From Neomegalonema sp. (GTDB lineage: Bacteria > Pseudomonadota > Alphaproteobacteria > Rhodobacterales > Rhodobacteraceae): 64,000 nucleotides of DNA. The notes under the pieces were generated by a model that worked only from the letters and a program-made list of their open reading frames with translations, ran no database searches and was not told the DNA's origin. Position numbers and translations under genes: made by a program. Of the stretch, positions 18,404-29,555 are shown in pieces. Position 1 is the first letter of the stretch. Each line of letters opens with the position of its first letter. Where the stretch lies: the NCBI GenBank assembly GCA_022760435.1, contig JALEFY010000029.1, positions 1 to 64,000 of the forward strand, given 5' to 3'.

Positions 18404-18709
18404 CTACCAGCTCGACTTCACAACGCCCGGGAGCAGGCCGAAATTCCCCAGTTCGCGCAGCGCGATCCGGCTCATCTTCAGCTTGCGGTAATAGCCCTTC
18501 GGACGTCCCGAGACCTGGCAGCGGTTGTTCAGGCGGACCGGCGCGCTGTTGCGCGGCAGTTTCGCCAGTTGCATCCGAGCCTTGAACCGCTCTTCAGCGG
18601 AGAGGTCTTCATTATTCGCCGCTTCCTTGAGTGCGGCGCGCTTCTCGGCAAATTTCGCGACCAGACGCTCGCGCTTTTTCTGCCGTTCGATCATACCTTT
18701 TTTGGCCAT
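18404..18709 (-). CDS. rpsN: 30S ribosomal protein S14
   Basis: 101 residues, the long zinc-independent form of uS14: no CxxC pairs, but [25 protein letters not shown] is conserved. It belongs to the head of the small subunit. Eleven bases separate it from rpsH. Confidence 0.97.
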   Translation of the reverse strand: MAKKGMIERQKKRERLVAKFAEKRAALKEAANNEDLSAEERFKARMQLAKLPRNSAPVRLNNRCQVSGRPKGYYRKLKMSRIALRELGNFGLLPGVVKSSW

Positions 18710-18727
18710 GAGTTTTCCTCCCGCCCC

Positions 18728-19282
18728 TTAGTTCATGAACGGCATGTTGAAGTGCTTGAGCAGCGCTTTCGCTTCTGCATCACTCTTGGCATTGGTGCAC
18801 ATCACGATATCCATGCCCCAGACCTGATCGACCTTGTCGTAATCGATCTCGGGGAAGATGATGTGTTCCTTGATGCCCATCGCGTAGTTGCCGCGGCCGT
18901 CAAAGCTCTTGCCGGAAACACCGCGAAAGTCACGGATGCGCGGCATTGCGACGGTGATCAGGCGATCCATGAAGTCGAACATCCGCGCCCCGCGCAAAGT
19001 GACCTTGCAGCCCAGCGGCATCCCTTCGCGCACCTTGAAGCCCGCGATCGAGTTCTTGGCCCGAGTGATGACCGGCTGCTGACCGGCGATCATCCGCATG
19101 TCTTCGGCGGCCGATTTGACCTTCTTCGAATCGCCGACGGCTTCGCCGACACCCATGTTCAGAACAATCTTTTGCAGCTTGGGGATCTGCATCTCGTTCT
19201 TATACTGAAACTCTTCTTTCAGCGCCGCGCGGATCTTGTCGTTATAGACCGTCTTCAGGCGCGGGATGTAAGCCTCGCTCAT
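18728..19282 (-). CDS. rplE: 50S ribosomal protein L5
   Basis: 184 residues. [33 protein letters not shown] and FNMPF at the end identify uL5, which binds 5S rRNA and bridges to S13. Its ATG overlaps the rplX stop by 4 bp, so translation is coupled. Confidence 0.98.
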   Translation of the reverse strand: MSEAYIPRLKTVYNDKIRAALKEEFQYKNEMQIPKLQKIVLNMGVGEAVGDSKKVKSAAEDMRMIAGQQPVITRAKNSIAGFKVREGMPLGCKVTLRGARMFDFMDRLITVAMPRIRDFRGVSGKSFDGRGNYAMGIKEHIIFPEIDYDKVDQVWGMDIVMCTNAKSDAEAKALLKHFNMPFMN

Positions 19283-19605
19283 GACTTGCGCTCCTCGATC
19301 TCTTCGCCCGATTTCTTCGCGACACGCACTTTGGTGCCATCTTCCCGCAGCTTGAAGCCGACACGGGTGGGCTCACCGCTCTTCGGATCGACCAGCATCA
19401 GGTTGGAAAGCTGGATCGGGGCGGATTGGGTGACACGCCCGCCTTCCTGACCCGCGCTCTGCTTGCGGTGGCGGACGACCTGGTTGACGCCAGATACAAT
19501 GGCGCGGCCCTCTTTCGGCATCACTTGCGTGATCTCGCCCTTCTGGCCCTTGTCCTTACCGGCGATGACGACAACGCGGTCGCCCTTTTTCAGTTTCGCA
19601 GCCAT
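19279..19605 (-). CDS. rplX: 50S ribosomal protein L24
   Basis: 108 residues with the KOW motif near the N-terminus ([20 protein letters not shown]). uL24 is an assembly initiator at the 5' end of 23S rRNA. It is 2 bp from the rplN stop and overlaps rplE. Confidence 0.97.
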   Translation of the reverse strand: MAAKLKKGDRVVVIAGKDKGQKGEITQVMPKEGRAIVSGVNQVVRHRKQSAGQEGGRVTQSAPIQLSNLMLVDPKSGEPTRVGFKLREDGTKVRVAKKSGEEIEERKS

Positions 19606-19607
19606 GG

Positions 19608-19976
19608 TCAGAGCACCTCCGGCGCCAAGCTGATAATTTTCATGAAGTTCTTCGCGCGCAGCTCGCGAACAACCGGACCGAAGATACGGGTGCCAACAGG
19701 CTCCTGGTTGTTGTTGATGATCACGGCTGCATTGCGATCGAAGCGGATCACGGTGCCATCGGGGCGCCGGATCTCCTTGGCGGTGCGCACGACGACGGCC
19801 TTACGGACGTCACCCTTCTTCACACGACCACGCGGCATGGCTTCCTTCACCGATACCACGATAATGTCACCAACGCTCGCATAGCGACGACCTGCGCCGC
19901 CGAGAACCTTGATGCATTGAACTTGCTTGGCGCCGCTATTATCCGCGACGTCCAGACGAGTTTCGTTCTGGATCAT
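19608..19976 (-). CDS. rplN: 50S ribosomal protein L14
   Basis: 122 residues, the exact family length from ATG 19976 ([17 protein letters not shown]). [22 protein letters not shown] and the final [19 protein letters not shown] are uL14 signatures; it lies at the subunit interface. The upstream open frame adds no family sequence. Confidence 0.98.
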   Translation of the reverse strand: MIQNETRLDVADNSGAKQVQCIKVLGGAGRRYASVGDIIVVSVKEAMPRGRVKKGDVRKAVVVRTAKEIRRPDGTVIRFDRNAAVIINNNQEPVGTRIFGPVVRELRAKNFMKIISLAPEVL

Positions 19977-20040
19977 AGTCCTTCTCCTGACCTGGGATGG
20001 CGACCCTTGAAGCCCCACCCGGTTTCACGAAAAGCGGTAT

Positions 20041-20307
20041 TTACTCTTTGGAGATCGCGGCGTCTTGCGCCAGCATTTCTTCCGTAACGAGTTCCCAACG
20101 CTTCATTTTCGAGATCGGCGCGCATTCGCGAATACGAACAGTCTCGCCGGTCTTGGCGGTATTGTTCTCATCATGCGCCCGGTATTTCTTAGACTTCCGG
20201 ATCGTCTTTTTCAGAACAGGGTGCGTGAACCGACGCTCGACAAGAACGGTGATCGTCTTGTCATTCTGATCGGAAGTAACGGTTCCCTGGAGCACGCGTC
20301 TTGGCAT
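20041..20307 (-). CDS. rpsQ: 30S ribosomal protein S17
   Basis: 88 residues. [19 protein letters not shown] and [16 protein letters not shown] identify uS17, an OB-fold primary 16S rRNA binder. The gap to rplN is 64 bp. Confidence 0.97.
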   Translation of the reverse strand: MPRRVLQGTVTSDQNDKTITVLVERRFTHPVLKKTIRKSKKYRAHDENNTAKTGETVRIRECAPISKMKRWELVTEEMLAQDAAISKE

Positions 20308-20318
20308 TATGCGGTCCC

Positions 20319-20552
20319 TTACTCAGCCGAACCGGCGGCCTCAGCGGCCTTCTGGTTCAGAATGGTTTTGATGCGGGCCGCATTACGACGGGCTTTGCGC
20401 ATCTCAGCCGTGTTCTCAACGCGCCCTGTCGCCATCTGGAAACGCAGATTGAACTGCGCCTTCTTCTGGTCGACCAGCGCCTCGCGAAGTTGCTCGGGCG
20501 TCTTCGTCCGCAGCTCTTCGGCAGTCATCGATTTGTCTTTGGCCATTGCCAT
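20319..20552 (-). CDS. rpmC: 50S ribosomal protein L29
   Basis: 77 residues, two helices: [20 protein letters not shown] and [30 protein letters not shown] (family pattern). uL29 lies at the tunnel exit and helps bind SRP and trigger factor. Start at ATG 20552, which has AAGG at proper distance; a second ATG two codons on is possible. The Ala-rich tail is slightly longer than usual. Confidence 0.95.
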   Translation of the reverse strand: MAMAKDKSMTAEELRTKTPEQLREALVDQKKAQFNLRFQMATGRVENTAEMRKARRNAARIKTILNQKAAEAAGSAE

Positions 20553-20623
20553 TACCCGCCCCTTGCGCGGCGGGCTCCTCAAAAACAAAAGGTCCAGCCC
20601 ATCAGGTTTCCCTGAAGGCCTGC

Positions 20624-21037
20624 CTACCAATCCTCACGGACGATGAATCGCGTTTTGATCGGCAGCTTCATCGCTGCCAACCGGAGCGCCTCTCGTGCCA
20701 CAGGTTCGGACACGCCGTCAATCTCAAACATGATCCGGCCGGGTTTTACGCGCGCAGCCCAGTAATCAACCGAGCCCTTACCTTTACCCATCCGAACTTC
20801 AGTCGGCTTCGAAGTCACCGGAAGATCAGGGAAAATCCGGATCCAGACCCGGCCCTGACGCTTCATGTGACGGGTCATTGCCCGACGAGCCGCTTCGATC
20901 TGACGCGCCGTGATCCGCTCCGGCTCGACGGCCTTCAGACCGTATTCACCGAAATTGAGCAGATTGCCGCCCTTGGCCTCACCCTTGATCCGGCCCTTAT
21001 GGGCCTTGCGGAATTTCGTACGTTTTGGCGAAAGCAT
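20624..21037 (-). CDS. rplP: 50S ribosomal protein L16
   Basis: 137 residues beginning [16 protein letters not shown]. The conserved [22 protein letters not shown] loop reaches toward the peptidyl transferase centre. It is 3 bp after rpsC. Confidence 0.98.
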   Translation of the reverse strand: MLSPKRTKFRKAHKGRIKGEAKGGNLLNFGEYGLKAVEPERITARQIEAARRAMTRHMKRQGRVWIRIFPDLPVTSKPTEVRMGKGKGSVDYWAARVKPGRIMFEIDGVSEPVAREALRLAAMKLPIKTRFIVREDW

Positions 21038-21040
21038 CGC

Positions 21041-21766
21041 TTAGGCTCCTCTTGGCCGGCGATCGCGATCACGACCGCCACCGGCCGGCCCGCTCTCTTG
21101 CAATTCAGTGTTGCGCTTGTCGCGCGCCATCGGGTCATGCTCCATGATCTCGCCTTTGAAGATCCAGCATTTGACACCGATGATGCCATAGGCGGTCAGT
21201 GCCTCCGCATGGGCGTAGTCGATATCCGCGCGCAGGGTGTGCAGCGGCACCCGGCCTTCACGATACCACTCCGTCCGCGCGATCTCGGCGCCGCCAAGAC
21301 GACCGGCAGCATTGATCCGGACACCCTGAGCGCCCATTCGCATCGCGCTTTGCACGCCGCGTTTAATCGCACGGCGGAACGAAACCCGGCGTTCGAGCTG
21401 CTGGCAGATGTTCTCGGCGACGAGCTGCGCATCAATCTCAGGCTTACGGACCTCGACGATATTCAGGTGCAGTTCGCTATCGGTGAACTGGGCAAGGCTC
21501 TTGCGCAGCTTCTCGATATCGGCACCTTTTTTACCGATGATGACACCCGGGCGCGCCGCGTGGATCGTGACCCGGCACTTGCGGTGCGGGCGCTCGATCA
21601 CGACGCGGCTGATGCCGGCCTGCTTGCAGTTCTTCTTCACATATTCGCGGATCGCCAGATCCTCGTGGATCAGCTTGCCATACTCGGCGCTATCCGCGTA
21701 CCAACGCGACTCCCAGGTCCGGTTGATGCCCAGACGGAGCCCGATCGGGTTAATCTTCTGTCCCAT
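21041..21766 (-). CDS. rpsC: 30S ribosomal protein S3
   Basis: 241 residues. The N-terminal [22 protein letters not shown] and the KH domain ([16 protein letters not shown]) identify uS3, which forms the mRNA entry tunnel. The tail is basic and Gly/Arg rich. Its start overlaps the rplV stop by one base. Confidence 0.98.
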   Translation of the reverse strand: MGQKINPIGLRLGINRTWESRWYADSAEYGKLIHEDLAIREYVKKNCKQAGISRVVIERPHRKCRVTIHAARPGVIIGKKGADIEKLRKSLAQFTDSELHLNIVEVRKPEIDAQLVAENICQQLERRVSFRRAIKRGVQSAMRMGAQGVRINAAGRLGGAEIARTEWYREGRVPLHTLRADIDYAHAEALTAYGIIGVKCWIFKGEIMEHDPMARDKRNTELQESGPAGGGRDRDRRPRGA

Positions 21767-22188
21767 TATGCGAGCTCCTCGACATCATCCGCCGGTTGGC
21801 GAACCTTGATGGTAATCTCGGCGAACGGCTTGAGGATCCGGCCAAAGCGACCGCGACCACGGGGGCGTCCGCGCTTCATCACCAGGTTCTTGCCGACCCA
21901 GGCCTCTGCGACGATGAGCGCATCGACATCGAGACCGTGGTTGTTTTCCGCATTGGCGATCGCCGACTCGAGCGTCTTCTTGACGTCCTGAGCGATGCGC
22001 TTCTTCGAAAACTGAAGCTCAGCCAAAGCTTGGGCGACATGTTTGCCGCGGATCTGCGCAGCAACCAGGTTCAGCTTTTGCGGGCTGACGCGAAGCATCC
22101 GGGTCTTGGCCATTGCTTCGTTATCTTCGCAGCGGCGGAGGTTTTTGCCATCCGGCCCGCGCTGGGGGCGTCGTTGTGGCTCCTGCAT
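21766..22188 (-). CDS. rplV: 50S ribosomal protein L22, long N-terminus
   Basis: 140 residues. The core ([19 protein letters not shown], then [13 protein letters not shown] and [14 protein letters not shown]) is uL22, which lines the exit tunnel. About 25 residues precede the core. I keep them because [11 protein letters not shown] aligns with the DNEAFAKVRMLR type start region of Rhodobacterales L22, and because GGAG in the end of rpsS is 6 nt before ATG 22188. An ATG one codon upstream (22191), overlapping the rpsS stop as TAATG, is an alternative. Confidence 0.93.
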   Translation of the reverse strand: MQEPQRRPQRGPDGKNLRRCEDNEAMAKTRMLRVSPQKLNLVAAQIRGKHVAQALAELQFSKKRIAQDVKKTLESAIANAENNHGLDVDALIVAEAWVGKNLVMKRGRPRGRGRFGRILKPFAEITIKVRQPADDVEELA

Positions 22189-22190
22189 CA

Positions 22191-22469
22191 TTATCTCCGC
22201 TTCGCTTTCTTGTCCGCCGCGTGACCGTAATAGGTACGGGTCGGGCTGAACTCGCCGAATTTCTGGCCGATCATGTCTTCGGTGACATTCACCGGAATAT
22301 GCTTCTGGCCGTTATAAACGCCGAAGGTCAGCCCCACGAATTGGGGCAGGATGGTTGAGCGGCGCGACCAGATCTTGATCACTTCATTTTTGCCCGACTC
22401 GCGAACTTTCGCAGCTTTCTTAAGCACGTAAGAATCAACGAACGGGCCTTTCCATACCGAACGAGGCAT
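22191..22469 (-). CDS. rpsS: 30S ribosomal protein S19
   Basis: 92 residues beginning [19 protein letters not shown], with [19 protein letters not shown]. uS19 forms a head complex with S13. Overlaps or abuts rplV. Confidence 0.98.
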   Translation of the reverse strand: MPRSVWKGPFVDSYVLKKAAKVRESGKNEVIKIWSRRSTILPQFVGLTFGVYNGQKHIPVNVTEDMIGQKFGEFSPTRTYYGHAADKKAKRR

Positions 22470-22481
22470 CGGTGAGGCTCC

Positions 22482-23315
22482 TTATTTCTTGCGCTGGTGG
22501 CGGCTGCGAAGGATGTATTTGTCGGTGGTCTTGTTCGACCGGGTCCGGCGACCTTTCGTCGGCTTGCCCCAAGGGGTGACCGGGTGACGACCGCCAGAGG
22601 TCCGACCTTCACCACCACCATGGGGGTGATCGATCGGGTTCATCGCGACACCGCGAACCGCAGGGCGCTTGCCCTTGTGACGGACGCGCCCGGCCTTACC
22701 GAAATTCTGGTTGGAGTGATCCGGGTTCGACACCGCGCCGATCGTGGCCATGCAGGTTTGCAGCACGATCCGCAGTTCGCCCGAATTCAGACGCAGCTGC
22801 GCATAGGCGCCATCGCGACCCACAAATTGGGCGTAAGTGCCCGCCGAACGTGCGATCTGACCGCCCTTGCCCGGCTTCATCTCGACATTATGCACGATCG
22901 AGCCGACCGGCATGCCCGAGAGGGGCATCGCGTTACCCGGCTTCACATCCGCTTTGGCCGACGCGATCACCGTGTCGCCAACCGCCAGACGCTGCGGCGC
23001 CAAGATATAAGCGAGCTCGCCATCTTCGTATTTGAGCAGCGCAATGAACGCGGTCCGGTTCGGATCATATTCGATCCGCTCAACGGTCGCCGGCACATCC
23101 CATTTACGCCGCTTGAAGTCGATCTTACGATAGAGCCGTTTTGCCCCGCCGCCTTGCCGGCGCGCGGTGATCCGCCCAGTATTGTTTCGTCCGCCGTTCT
23201 TGGTCAGACCCTCGGTAAGGGTCTTCTCAGGACGGCCTTTCCACAATGCAGAGCGGTCGATCAGAACCAGCGCGCGCTGGCCCGGCGAAGTCGGCTTGAA
23301 GCTTTTCAATGCCAT
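22482..23315 (-). CDS. rplB: 50S ribosomal protein L2
   Basis: 277 residues. The C-terminal [21 protein letters not shown]-like signature contains the conserved His near the peptidyl transferase centre. uL2 is needed for subunit joining. It is preceded by a terminator-like hairpin (23353-23386), unusual in this position. Confidence 0.98.
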   Translation of the reverse strand: MALKSFKPTSPGQRALVLIDRSALWKGRPEKTLTEGLTKNGGRNNTGRITARRQGGGAKRLYRKIDFKRRKWDVPATVERIEYDPNRTAFIALLKYEDGELAYILAPQRLAVGDTVIASAKADVKPGNAMPLSGMPVGSIVHNVEMKPGKGGQIARSAGTYAQFVGRDGAYAQLRLNSGELRIVLQTCMATIGAVSNPDHSNQNFGKAGRVRHKGKRPAVRGVAMNPIDHPHGGGEGRTSGGRHPVTPWGKPTKGRRTRSNKTTDKYILRSRHQRKK

Positions 23316-23352
23316 GATTGGTCGCCTTGTCTTGCTGTCTTCCGCTAGAAAA

Positions 23353-23386
23353 CCCGCCCCCGGCGACGAGAATCACCGGGGGCGGG
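23353..23386 (-). terminator. terminator-like hairpin between rplW and rplB
   Basis: Perfect 11-bp stem CCCGCCCCCGG/CCGGGGGCGGG with a 12-nt loop, followed on the minus strand by TTTTC. It has the form of an intrinsic terminator but lies inside the S10 operon, 7 bases after the rplW stop. Since rplB and all genes after it must be expressed, it is either a partial terminator, an attenuator, or followed by a promoter in the 37 bp left before rplB. Confidence 0.75.
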
Positions 23387-23392
23387 CAAACT

Positions 23393-23689
23393 TTAAAGAC
23401 CGGTTGTTACATCAATCACGTTACCCTCTTCAAGGGTAACGACGGCCTTTTTGAAATCCTTCCGAACGCCCTGGCGGCCGCGGAAGATCTTCCGCTTACC
23501 GGCCTGAACGATCGTGTTGACCTTGCGCACCTTAACGCCGAACAGGGACTCAACTGCGTCCCGGATCTGCGGCTTGGTAGCGTCGATCGCGACCTCGAAC
23601 ACAACCGCGTTGTGCTCGGAAGCCATGGTCGCCTTCTCAGTGATGATCGGACGACGGATCACGTCATAGTGCTCCGGCTTCACGCTCAT
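23393..23689 (-). CDS. rplW: 50S ribosomal protein L23
   Basis: 98 residues. [18 protein letters not shown] and [14 protein letters not shown]-like sequence identify uL23, the trigger factor and SRP docking site at the tunnel exit. Its ATG overlaps the rplD stop by 4 bp. Confidence 0.97.
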   Translation of the reverse strand: MSVKPEHYDVIRRPIITEKATMASEHNAVVFEVAIDATKPQIRDAVESLFGVKVRKVNTIVQAGKRKIFRGRQGVRKDFKKAVVTLEEGNVIDVTTGL

Positions 23690-24333
23690 GCTGCCGCTCC
23701 TTCTGTCTTCTCTGCAAGGCGCGCCTCGAGCGCAGCGATGCCGGCCTTGGTGATGACCAATGTATCGCGGCGCAGGATGTCATAGACATTCGCGCCCTGG
23801 CTCGGCAGCAGATCCAGCTCTGGGATGTTCTGTGCCGCACGGGCGAAGTTCACATCCAGCTCCGGCCCATCAATGATCAGCGTGCGGCCCCAGCCGAGCT
23901 TCTCGATCTTCTCGCGCAGAGCCTTGGTCTTGTGATCAGCCGATTGCGCGGCATCGAGCACGACGAGGCTGCCCGCCTTCGCCTTTGAGGACAGCGCATG
24001 GCGCAGCCCCATGGCGCGGATCTTCTTGGGCAGATCATGCGCATGGCTGCGCACTTTCGGGCCCTTGTAAGTCCCACCGTGACGGAAGATCGGCGCACCT
24101 TTGGAGCCGTGACGAGCGCCACCGGTGCCCTTCTGACGGTAGATCTTCTTGGTCGAGTAGGAGACTTCCGTCCGCTCCTTGACCTTATGAGTGCCCGCCT
24201 GGCGCTTGGCCAATTGCCAGCGCACAACGCGTTGCAGGATATCGGCGCGCGGCTCATCAACGCCGAAAATGGCGTCGCTGAGCTCGACCTCACCGGCCTC
24301 GCCTGCATCCAAAGTAATTACCTTGGTTTTCAT
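23686..24333 (-). CDS. rplD: 50S ribosomal protein L4
   Basis: 215 residues. The tunnel-lining loop [19 protein letters not shown] is conserved. In E. coli L4 also represses the S10 operon; whether it does so here is unknown. Its start overlaps the rplC stop by 4 bp. Confidence 0.98.
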   Translation of the reverse strand: MKTKVITLDAGEAGEVELSDAIFGVDEPRADILQRVVRWQLAKRQAGTHKVKERTEVSYSTKKIYRQKGTGGARHGSKGAPIFRHGGTYKGPKVRSHAHDLPKKIRAMGLRHALSSKAKAGSLVVLDAAQSADHKTKALREKIEKLGWGRTLIIDGPELDVNFARAAQNIPELDLLPSQGANVYDILRRDTLVITKAGIAALEARLAEKTEGAAA

Positions 24334-25064
24334 GCTTCACCGCCTTCCGAACCGGGAGCCGTGGCTTGCGCCGCCGGCGCTTCTTCAGCCGCTTTCTTCA
24401 GTGCGGCAGGGGTCGGCAGATCCTTCGGAGCCGCGCGTTTCACCGCGTCACGCACCGTGACCCAGCCGCCTTTCGGACCAGGCACCGCGCCCTTGATCAT
24501 GATCAAGCCACGCTCGGCATCGGTCTTGACCACTTCGAGATTCTGGGTGGTCACCCGCGCCGCGCCCATATGGCCAGCCATTTTCTTGCCCTTGAACACA
24601 CGGCCCGGATCCTGACACTGACCGGTCGAACCATGCGAGCGGTGCGAGATCGACACGCCGTGCGACGCCCGCAGGCCGCCGAAATTGTGCCGCTTCATCG
24701 CACCGGCAAAGCCCTTACCGATGCTCGTTCCCGACACATCGACCTTCTGGCCCGGCAGGAAGTGCTCGGCCGAGATCTCGGCGCCGACTTCAATGAGATT
24801 GTCTTGCGAGACACGGAATTCGACCAGCTTGCGCTTGGGCGCAACATTGGCCTTGGCAAAATGACCCCGCATCGGCTGGGTCGTGTTCTTCGGCTTTGCC
24901 AGCCCGGCACCCAGTTGCACGGCGGTGTAGCCGTCTTTATCTTCGGTCCGCTGAGCGACAACTTGCAGCGAGTCCATCCGAAGAACCGTGACCGGCGTTT
25001 GCCGTCCGTCTTCAGAGAATACCCGTGTCATTCCCAGCTTTTGTGCAATTACGCCAGAGCGCAT
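24330..25064 (-). CDS. rplC: 50S ribosomal protein L3
   Basis: 244 residues, with a longer C-terminus than E. coli because of an Ala/Glu rich tail after position 215. [16 protein letters not shown] and the Gln-bearing loop [19 protein letters not shown] identify uL3, which initiates 50S assembly. The Gln in STGQCQ is the residue methylated by PrmB in some bacteria. Confidence 0.97.
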   Translation of the reverse strand: MRSGVIAQKLGMTRVFSEDGRQTPVTVLRMDSLQVVAQRTEDKDGYTAVQLGAGLAKPKNTTQPMRGHFAKANVAPKRKLVEFRVSQDNLIEVGAEISAEHFLPGQKVDVSGTSIGKGFAGAMKRHNFGGLRASHGVSISHRSHGSTGQCQDPGRVFKGKKMAGHMGAARVTTQNLEVVKTDAERGLIMIKGAVPGPKGGWVTVRDAVKRAAPKDLPTPAALKKAAEEAPAAQATAPGSEGGEA

Positions 25065-25086
25065 TGTTCAGCCCTCCCTGACCGCA

Positions 25087-25395
25087 TTAAAGCTTGATCT
25101 CGACATCGACGCCCGCCGCGAGGTCGAGCTTCATCAGCGCATCGACGGTTTGCGGGGTCGGGTCGACAATGTCGAGCAGACGCTTATGCGTCCGGATTTC
25201 AAACTGCTCGCGGCTCTTCTTGTCGATATGAGGCCCGCGCAGCACGGTGAATTTCTCAATTCTGGTCGGCAAGGGGATCGGGCCACGCACTTGAGCGCCG
25301 GTGCGCTTGGCGGTGCTGACAATCTCCTTTGTCGACGTATCCAGCACACGGTGGTCGAAAGCCTTCAACCGAATGCGAATGTTCTGACCATTCAT
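25087..25395 (-). CDS. rpsJ: 30S ribosomal protein S10
   Basis: 102 residues, [19 protein letters not shown] start and [16 protein letters not shown] core. uS10 also serves transcription antitermination with NusB (NusE). First gene of the S10 series; the strong terminator behind tuf lies just upstream, so a promoter must lie in 25396-25488. That stretch also has a GCGGGA-GGC-TCCCGC hairpin. Confidence 0.97.
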   Translation of the reverse strand: MNGQNIRIRLKAFDHRVLDTSTKEIVSTAKRTGAQVRGPIPLPTRIEKFTVLRGPHIDKKSREQFEIRTHKRLLDIVDPTPQTVDALMKLDLAAGVDVEIKL

Positions 25396-25479
25396 TGTTT
25401 CGTTCCTGTCCGGTCGCCCGGCCTATCCTGAGGCCCGCTAGACCCTTGAATTGTCCGCGGGAGCCTCCCGCATGCAGCA

Positions 25480-25520
25480 AAAAGAAAAACCGGGCCGGGG
25501 GATGGGCCCCCCAGCCCGGT
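25480..25520 (-). terminator. rho-independent terminator after tuf
   Basis: Stem ACCGGGC plus GGGGG pairing with CCCCC plus GCCCGGT (one mismatch) at 25489-25520, followed on the minus strand by TTTTTCTTTTT. It is one of the strongest intrinsic terminators in the window and separates the str operon from the S10 operon. Confidence 0.9.
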
Positions 25521-25537
25521 CACATCATGTCAATGCG

Positions 25538-26728
25538 TTATTCGATGATTTTCGAAACAACGCCGGCGCCGACGGTGCGGCCGCCTTCGCGGATTGCGAA
25601 GCGCAGTTTCTCTTCCATCGCGATCGGAGCGATCAGCTCGACATTGAACTTCAGGTTATCGCCCGGCATCACCATCTCGGTGCCGTCCGGCAGCGACACG
25701 GTTCCGGTCACGTCAGTGGTCCGGAAGTAGAATTGCGGGCGGTAATTGGTGAAGAACGGGGTGTGACGGCCACCTTCTTCTTTGGTCAGAATATATGCTT
25801 CTGCCTCGAATTTGGTGTGCGGGGTCACCGAGCCCGGCTTACACAGAACCTGGCCACGCTCAACGTCCTCACGGCCAACACCGCGCAGCAGCGCGCCGAT
25901 GTTATCGCCAGCCTGGCCCTGGTCGAGCAGCTTGCGGAACATCTCAACACCGGTGCAGGTGGTCTTGCGGGTCTCACGGATGCCGACGATCTCGATCTCT
26001 TCGTTGACATTGATGATGCCGCGCTCGACACGACCGGTCACCACGGTACCGCGACCGGAGATCGAGAACACGTCCTCAACCGGCATCAGGAACGGCTGGT
26101 CGACCGGGCGATCCGGGGTCGGGATGAACTCGTCAACTTGCTCCATGAGCTCGATGATCTTGTTCTTGCCGATCTCTTCGTCGCGGCCTTCAACAGCGGC
26201 CAGAGCCGAACCGGCAACGATGGGGATATCATCGCCCGGGAACTCGTACTGGCTCAGCAGCTCGCGCACTTCCATTTCGACGAGCTCGAGCAGCTCTTCG
26301 TCATCGACCTGGTCAACCTTGTTCAGGAAGACAACCATCGCCGGCACGCCAACCTGACGAGCAAGCAGGATGTGCTCCTTGGTTTGCGGCATCGGGCCAT
26401 CGGCGGCGTTCACCACCAGGATCGCGCCATCCATTTGCGCAGCGCCGGTGATCATGTTTTTCACATAGTCAGCGTGACCCGGGCAGTCCACGTGGGCGTA
26501 GTGACGGTTCGGGGTCTCGTACTCAACGTGTGCGGTCGAGATGGTGATGCCGCGCGCTTTCTCTTCCGGCGCCGAATCAATCTCGTCATAGCCTTTTGCA
26601 ACACCGCCGCCTTGCTCAGCCATGATCATGGTGATTGCCGCGGTCAGCGTGGTTTTGCCGTGGTCAACGTGGCCGATCGTGCCGATGTTGACGTGCGGTT
26701 TATTACGCTCAAACTTTTCCTTAGCCAT
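25538..26728 (-). CDS. tuf: elongation factor Tu
   Basis: 396 residues. GTPase motifs: [10 protein letters not shown] (G1), [20 protein letters not shown] (G3 region) and NKVD (G4). It delivers aminoacyl-tRNA to the ribosome. ATG 26728 gives the [14 protein letters not shown] start; four upstream codons of open frame are ignored. It is the only tuf copy in the window. Confidence 0.98.
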   Translation of the reverse strand: MAKEKFERNKPHVNIGTIGHVDHGKTTLTAAITMIMAEQGGGVAKGYDEIDSAPEEKARGITISTAHVEYETPNRHYAHVDCPGHADYVKNMITGAAQMDGAILVVNAADGPMPQTKEHILLARQVGVPAMVVFLNKVDQVDDEELLELVEMEVRELLSQYEFPGDDIPIVAGSALAAVEGRDEEIGKNKIIELMEQVDEFIPTPDRPVDQPFLMPVEDVFSISGRGTVVTGRVERGIINVNEEIEIVGIRETRKTTCTGVEMFRKLLDQGQAGDNIGALLRGVGREDVERGQVLCKPGSVTPHTKFEAEAYILTKEEGGRHTPFFTNYRPQFYFRTTDVTGTVSLPDGTEMVMPGDNLKFNVELIAPIAMEEKLRFAIREGGRTVGAGVVSKIIE

Positions 26729-26782
26729 AAGGCCCTCCACTCAATTCAGGAAGCGCTCCTTCTTATCGAGCGCCCTGTGACG

Positions 26783-26819
26783 GTCAAACGGTTTGACGGC
26801 CGAGCGAAAATCGCGCGGC
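26783..26819. repeat. two inverted repeats in the fusA-tuf spacer
   Basis: GTCAAAC-G-GTTTGAC (26783-26797) is a tight palindrome. It is followed directly by GCCGAGCGA-AAA-TCGCGCGGC (26799-26819), 9-bp arms with one mismatch. No T-tract follows. The first could be a protein-binding site and the second an mRNA hairpin; both lie in the transcribed spacer if fusA and tuf are one message. Confidence 0.5.
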
Positions 26820-26833
26820 CGCCGGGTATGGGA

Positions 26834-28954
26834 TTACGACGCGTATTTCGCCTGGATCTCTTCCGAGATGTTGTTCGGCACCGGCTCGTAATGATCGAAC
26901 TGCATCGTGAACTGCGCGCGGCCCGAAGACATCGAGCGAAGGTTGTTGATGTAGCCGAACATATTGGCCAGCGGCACGAAGGCATTGACGACCACGGCAT
27001 TGCCGCGGCTGTCCTGGCCCTGCACCTGACCGCGACGGGACGTCAGATCGCCGATGATACCGCCGGTATACTCATCCGGGGTCACAACCTCGACCTTCAT
27101 CACCGGCTCAAGCAGCTTCGCACCGGCCTTTTTCAGGCCGTCCCGCATGGCGGCACGCGAAGCGATCTCGAAGGCCAGAACGCTGGAGTCCACATCGTGG
27201 AACGCACCATCGATCAGAGCCACCTTGAAATCGATCACCGGGAAGCCGGCCAGCGGGCCGCTATCCATGACCGACTGGATGCCTTTCTCGACGCCCGGAA
27301 TGTATTCCTTCGGCACCGAACCACCCACGATCTTGCTCTCGAAGCTGTAGCCTTCGCCCGCTTCGGTTGGGGTGATCACCAGTTTGACGCGCGCGAACTG
27401 ACCCGAACCACCCGACTGCTTTTTGTGGGTGTAATCGATCTCAGCTTCGTGGCTGATGGTCTCACGGTAAGCCACCTGCGGCGCGCCGATATTTGCCTCG
27501 ACCTTGAACTCACGCTTCATGCGGTCAACAAGAATGTCGAGATGCAGCTCGCCCATGCCTTTCATGATCGTCTGACCGGACTCGATGTCGGTTTCGACGC
27601 GGAAGGACGGATCCTCGGCAGCCAGACGCTGAAGCGCCATCGCCATCTTTTCCTGGTCACCCTTGGTCTTCGGCTCGACCGCGATCTCGATCACCGGATC
27701 CGGGAAGGACATCGTCTCGAGCACAACCGGCTTGGCGATATCACACAGCGTATCACCGGTCGTGGTCTCTTTGAGGCCAGCCAGCGCGATGATGTCGCCT
27801 GCAAATGCCTCTTCGATCTCTTCACGGTTGTTCGAGTGCATCATCATCATCCGACCGATGCGCTCTTTCTTGCCCTTGGTCGAGTTCAGGATCGACGAAC
27901 CCTTGTTCATCATGCCCGAATAGATGCGGGTGAAGGTCAGCGAGCCAACGAACGGATCGTTTGCAATCTTGAAGGCCAGCGCACCCAGCGGCTCGGCATC
28001 ATCGGCCTTGCGCGGAATGTTACGCTCTTCGTTTTCGTCGCCCGGCGCAAAGCCCATCAGGGTCGGCACATCGATCGGCGACGGCAGATAATCGACAACG
28101 GCGTTGAGCATGGGCTGCACGCCCTTGTTCTTGAACGCCGAACCGCACAGCACCGGCACGAAGGTCATGCTCAGGGTGCCCTTACGGATGAGCTTGCGCA
28201 GGGTCGGTACATCAGGCTCTTCGCCTTCGAGGTACTTCTCCATCCACTCGTCATCCATCTCGACGGCAGCTTCGATCATGGCGCCGCGCATCTCTTCGCA
28301 TTTTTCCTTGAGCTCGTCGCGAATCTCGCGCTTCTCCCAGGTTGCACCGAGATCTTCGCCGAGCCAGACCCATTCCTTCATGGTCAGCAGATCGACCATG
28401 CCTTCGAGCTCGCTCTCGGCACCGATCGGGCACTGGATCGGCACGGCGCGGGCACCGGTGCGGTCTTCGATCATCGCAACGCAGTTGAAGAAATCAGCAC
28501 CGATCTTGTCCATCTTGTTCACATAGACAATCCGCGGCACCTTGTAGCGGTCAGCCTGACGCCACACGGTCTCGGTCTGCGGCTCAACACCAGCATTGGC
28601 GTCCAGAACGCAAACAGCGCCATCAAGCACAGCGAGCGAGCGCTCAACTTCAATGGTGAAGTCCACGTGGCCCGGAGTGTCGATGATGTTGAAGCGGTGC
28701 TTTTCCGACTCGGCGGTCTGGCCGTCCTCGGTGCGCTCCCAGAAGGTCGTGGTCGCTGCCGAGGTGATCGTGATGCCGCGCTCTTGCTCCTGCTCCATCC
28801 AGTCCATGGTCGCAGCGCCGTCATGCACTTCGCCGATTTTGTGCGACTTGCCGGTGTAGAACAGGATACGCTCTGTCGTGGTGGTCTTGCCGGCGTCGAT
28901 ATGCGCCATGATCCCAAAGTTACGATAGAGATTGATCGGATACTCGCGGGCCAT
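26834..28954 (-). CDS. fusA: elongation factor G
   Basis: 706 residues, full-length translocase. GTPase motifs [23 protein letters not shown] and NKMDK lead domain I. Domain IV and V sequences such as [22 protein letters not shown] follow. It starts [15 protein letters not shown] at ATG 28954. Confidence 0.98.
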   Translation of the reverse strand: MAREYPINLYRNFGIMAHIDAGKTTTTERILFYTGKSHKIGEVHDGAATMDWMEQEQERGITITSAATTTFWERTEDGQTAESEKHRFNIIDTPGHVDFTIEVERSLAVLDGAVCVLDANAGVEPQTETVWRQADRYKVPRIVYVNKMDKIGADFFNCVAMIEDRTGARAVPIQCPIGAESELEGMVDLLTMKEWVWLGEDLGATWEKREIRDELKEKCEEMRGAMIEAAVEMDDEWMEKYLEGEEPDVPTLRKLIRKGTLSMTFVPVLCGSAFKNKGVQPMLNAVVDYLPSPIDVPTLMGFAPGDENEERNIPRKADDAEPLGALAFKIANDPFVGSLTFTRIYSGMMNKGSSILNSTKGKKERIGRMMMMHSNNREEIEEAFAGDIIALAGLKETTTGDTLCDIAKPVVLETMSFPDPVIEIAVEPKTKGDQEKMAMALQRLAAEDPSFRVETDIESGQTIMKGMGELHLDILVDRMKREFKVEANIGAPQVAYRETISHEAEIDYTHKKQSGGSGQFARVKLVITPTEAGEGYSFESKIVGGSVPKEYIPGVEKGIQSVMDSGPLAGFPVIDFKVALIDGAFHDVDSSVLAFEIASRAAMRDGLKKAGAKLLEPVMKVEVVTPDEYTGGIIGDLTSRRGQVQGQDSRGNAVVVNAFVPLANMFGYINNLRSMSSGRAQFTMQFDHYEPVPNNISEEIQAKYAS

Positions 28955-29008
28955 CACTTGGCTCCCTCTAAGCAAGGGGCACGAAGCCCCTGGTGAATTT
29001 CGACCGGA

Positions 29009-29479
29009 CTACCAGCGATAGTGCGAGAACGCGCGGTTCGCGTCGGCCATCTTATGGGTGTCCTCGCGCTTCTTTACAGCGCTTCCGCGACCATTCAAGG
29101 CGTCAAGAAGCTCACCGGAAAGACGCTCTTCCATCGTGTTCTCATTGCGAGCACGGGCGGCGGTGATCAACCAGCGAATGGCCAGGGCCTCGCGGCGCTC
29201 CGGGCGAACCTCGACGGGCACCTGATAGGTCGCACCACCAACACGGCGAGAGCGAACCTCGACGGACGGCTTGATATTGTCCAGCGCCTCATGAAAAGCC
29301 TCGACCGGCTCGCGGCGTGCTTTTTCCTCAATACGACCCAAGGCACCGTAAACGATGCTCTCAGCGGCGGATTTCTTGCCGTGATACATCAGGTTGTTCA
29401 TGAACTTGGTCAGGACGCGGTCGCCAAACTTGGCGTCTGGCAGAACTTCCCGCTTCTCAGCGCGGTGACGACGCGACAT
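29009..29479 (-). CDS. rpsG: 30S ribosomal protein S7
   Basis: 156 residues, [20 protein letters not shown] start and the [19 protein letters not shown] loop. uS7 nucleates the 30S head and, in E. coli, represses the str operon. It lies between rpsL and fusA as usual. Confidence 0.98.
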   Translation of the reverse strand: MSRRHRAEKREVLPDAKFGDRVLTKFMNNLMYHGKKSAAESIVYGALGRIEEKARREPVEAFHEALDNIKPSVEVRSRRVGGATYQVPVEVRPERREALAIRWLITAARARNENTMEERLSGELLDALNGRGSAVKKREDTHKMADANRAFSHYRW

Positions 29480-29555
29480 GTGCTTCTCTTTTCTTCATTT
29501 TCGGTTGAAGGCAAACATTGCCCGAGAGCAATTCGGAGCGCAGGCCCCGACGCGC

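Noticed and set aside
25451-28996. Long plus-strand frame opposite tuf and fusA
   Set aside because: Antisense shadow running across two real genes and their spacer.
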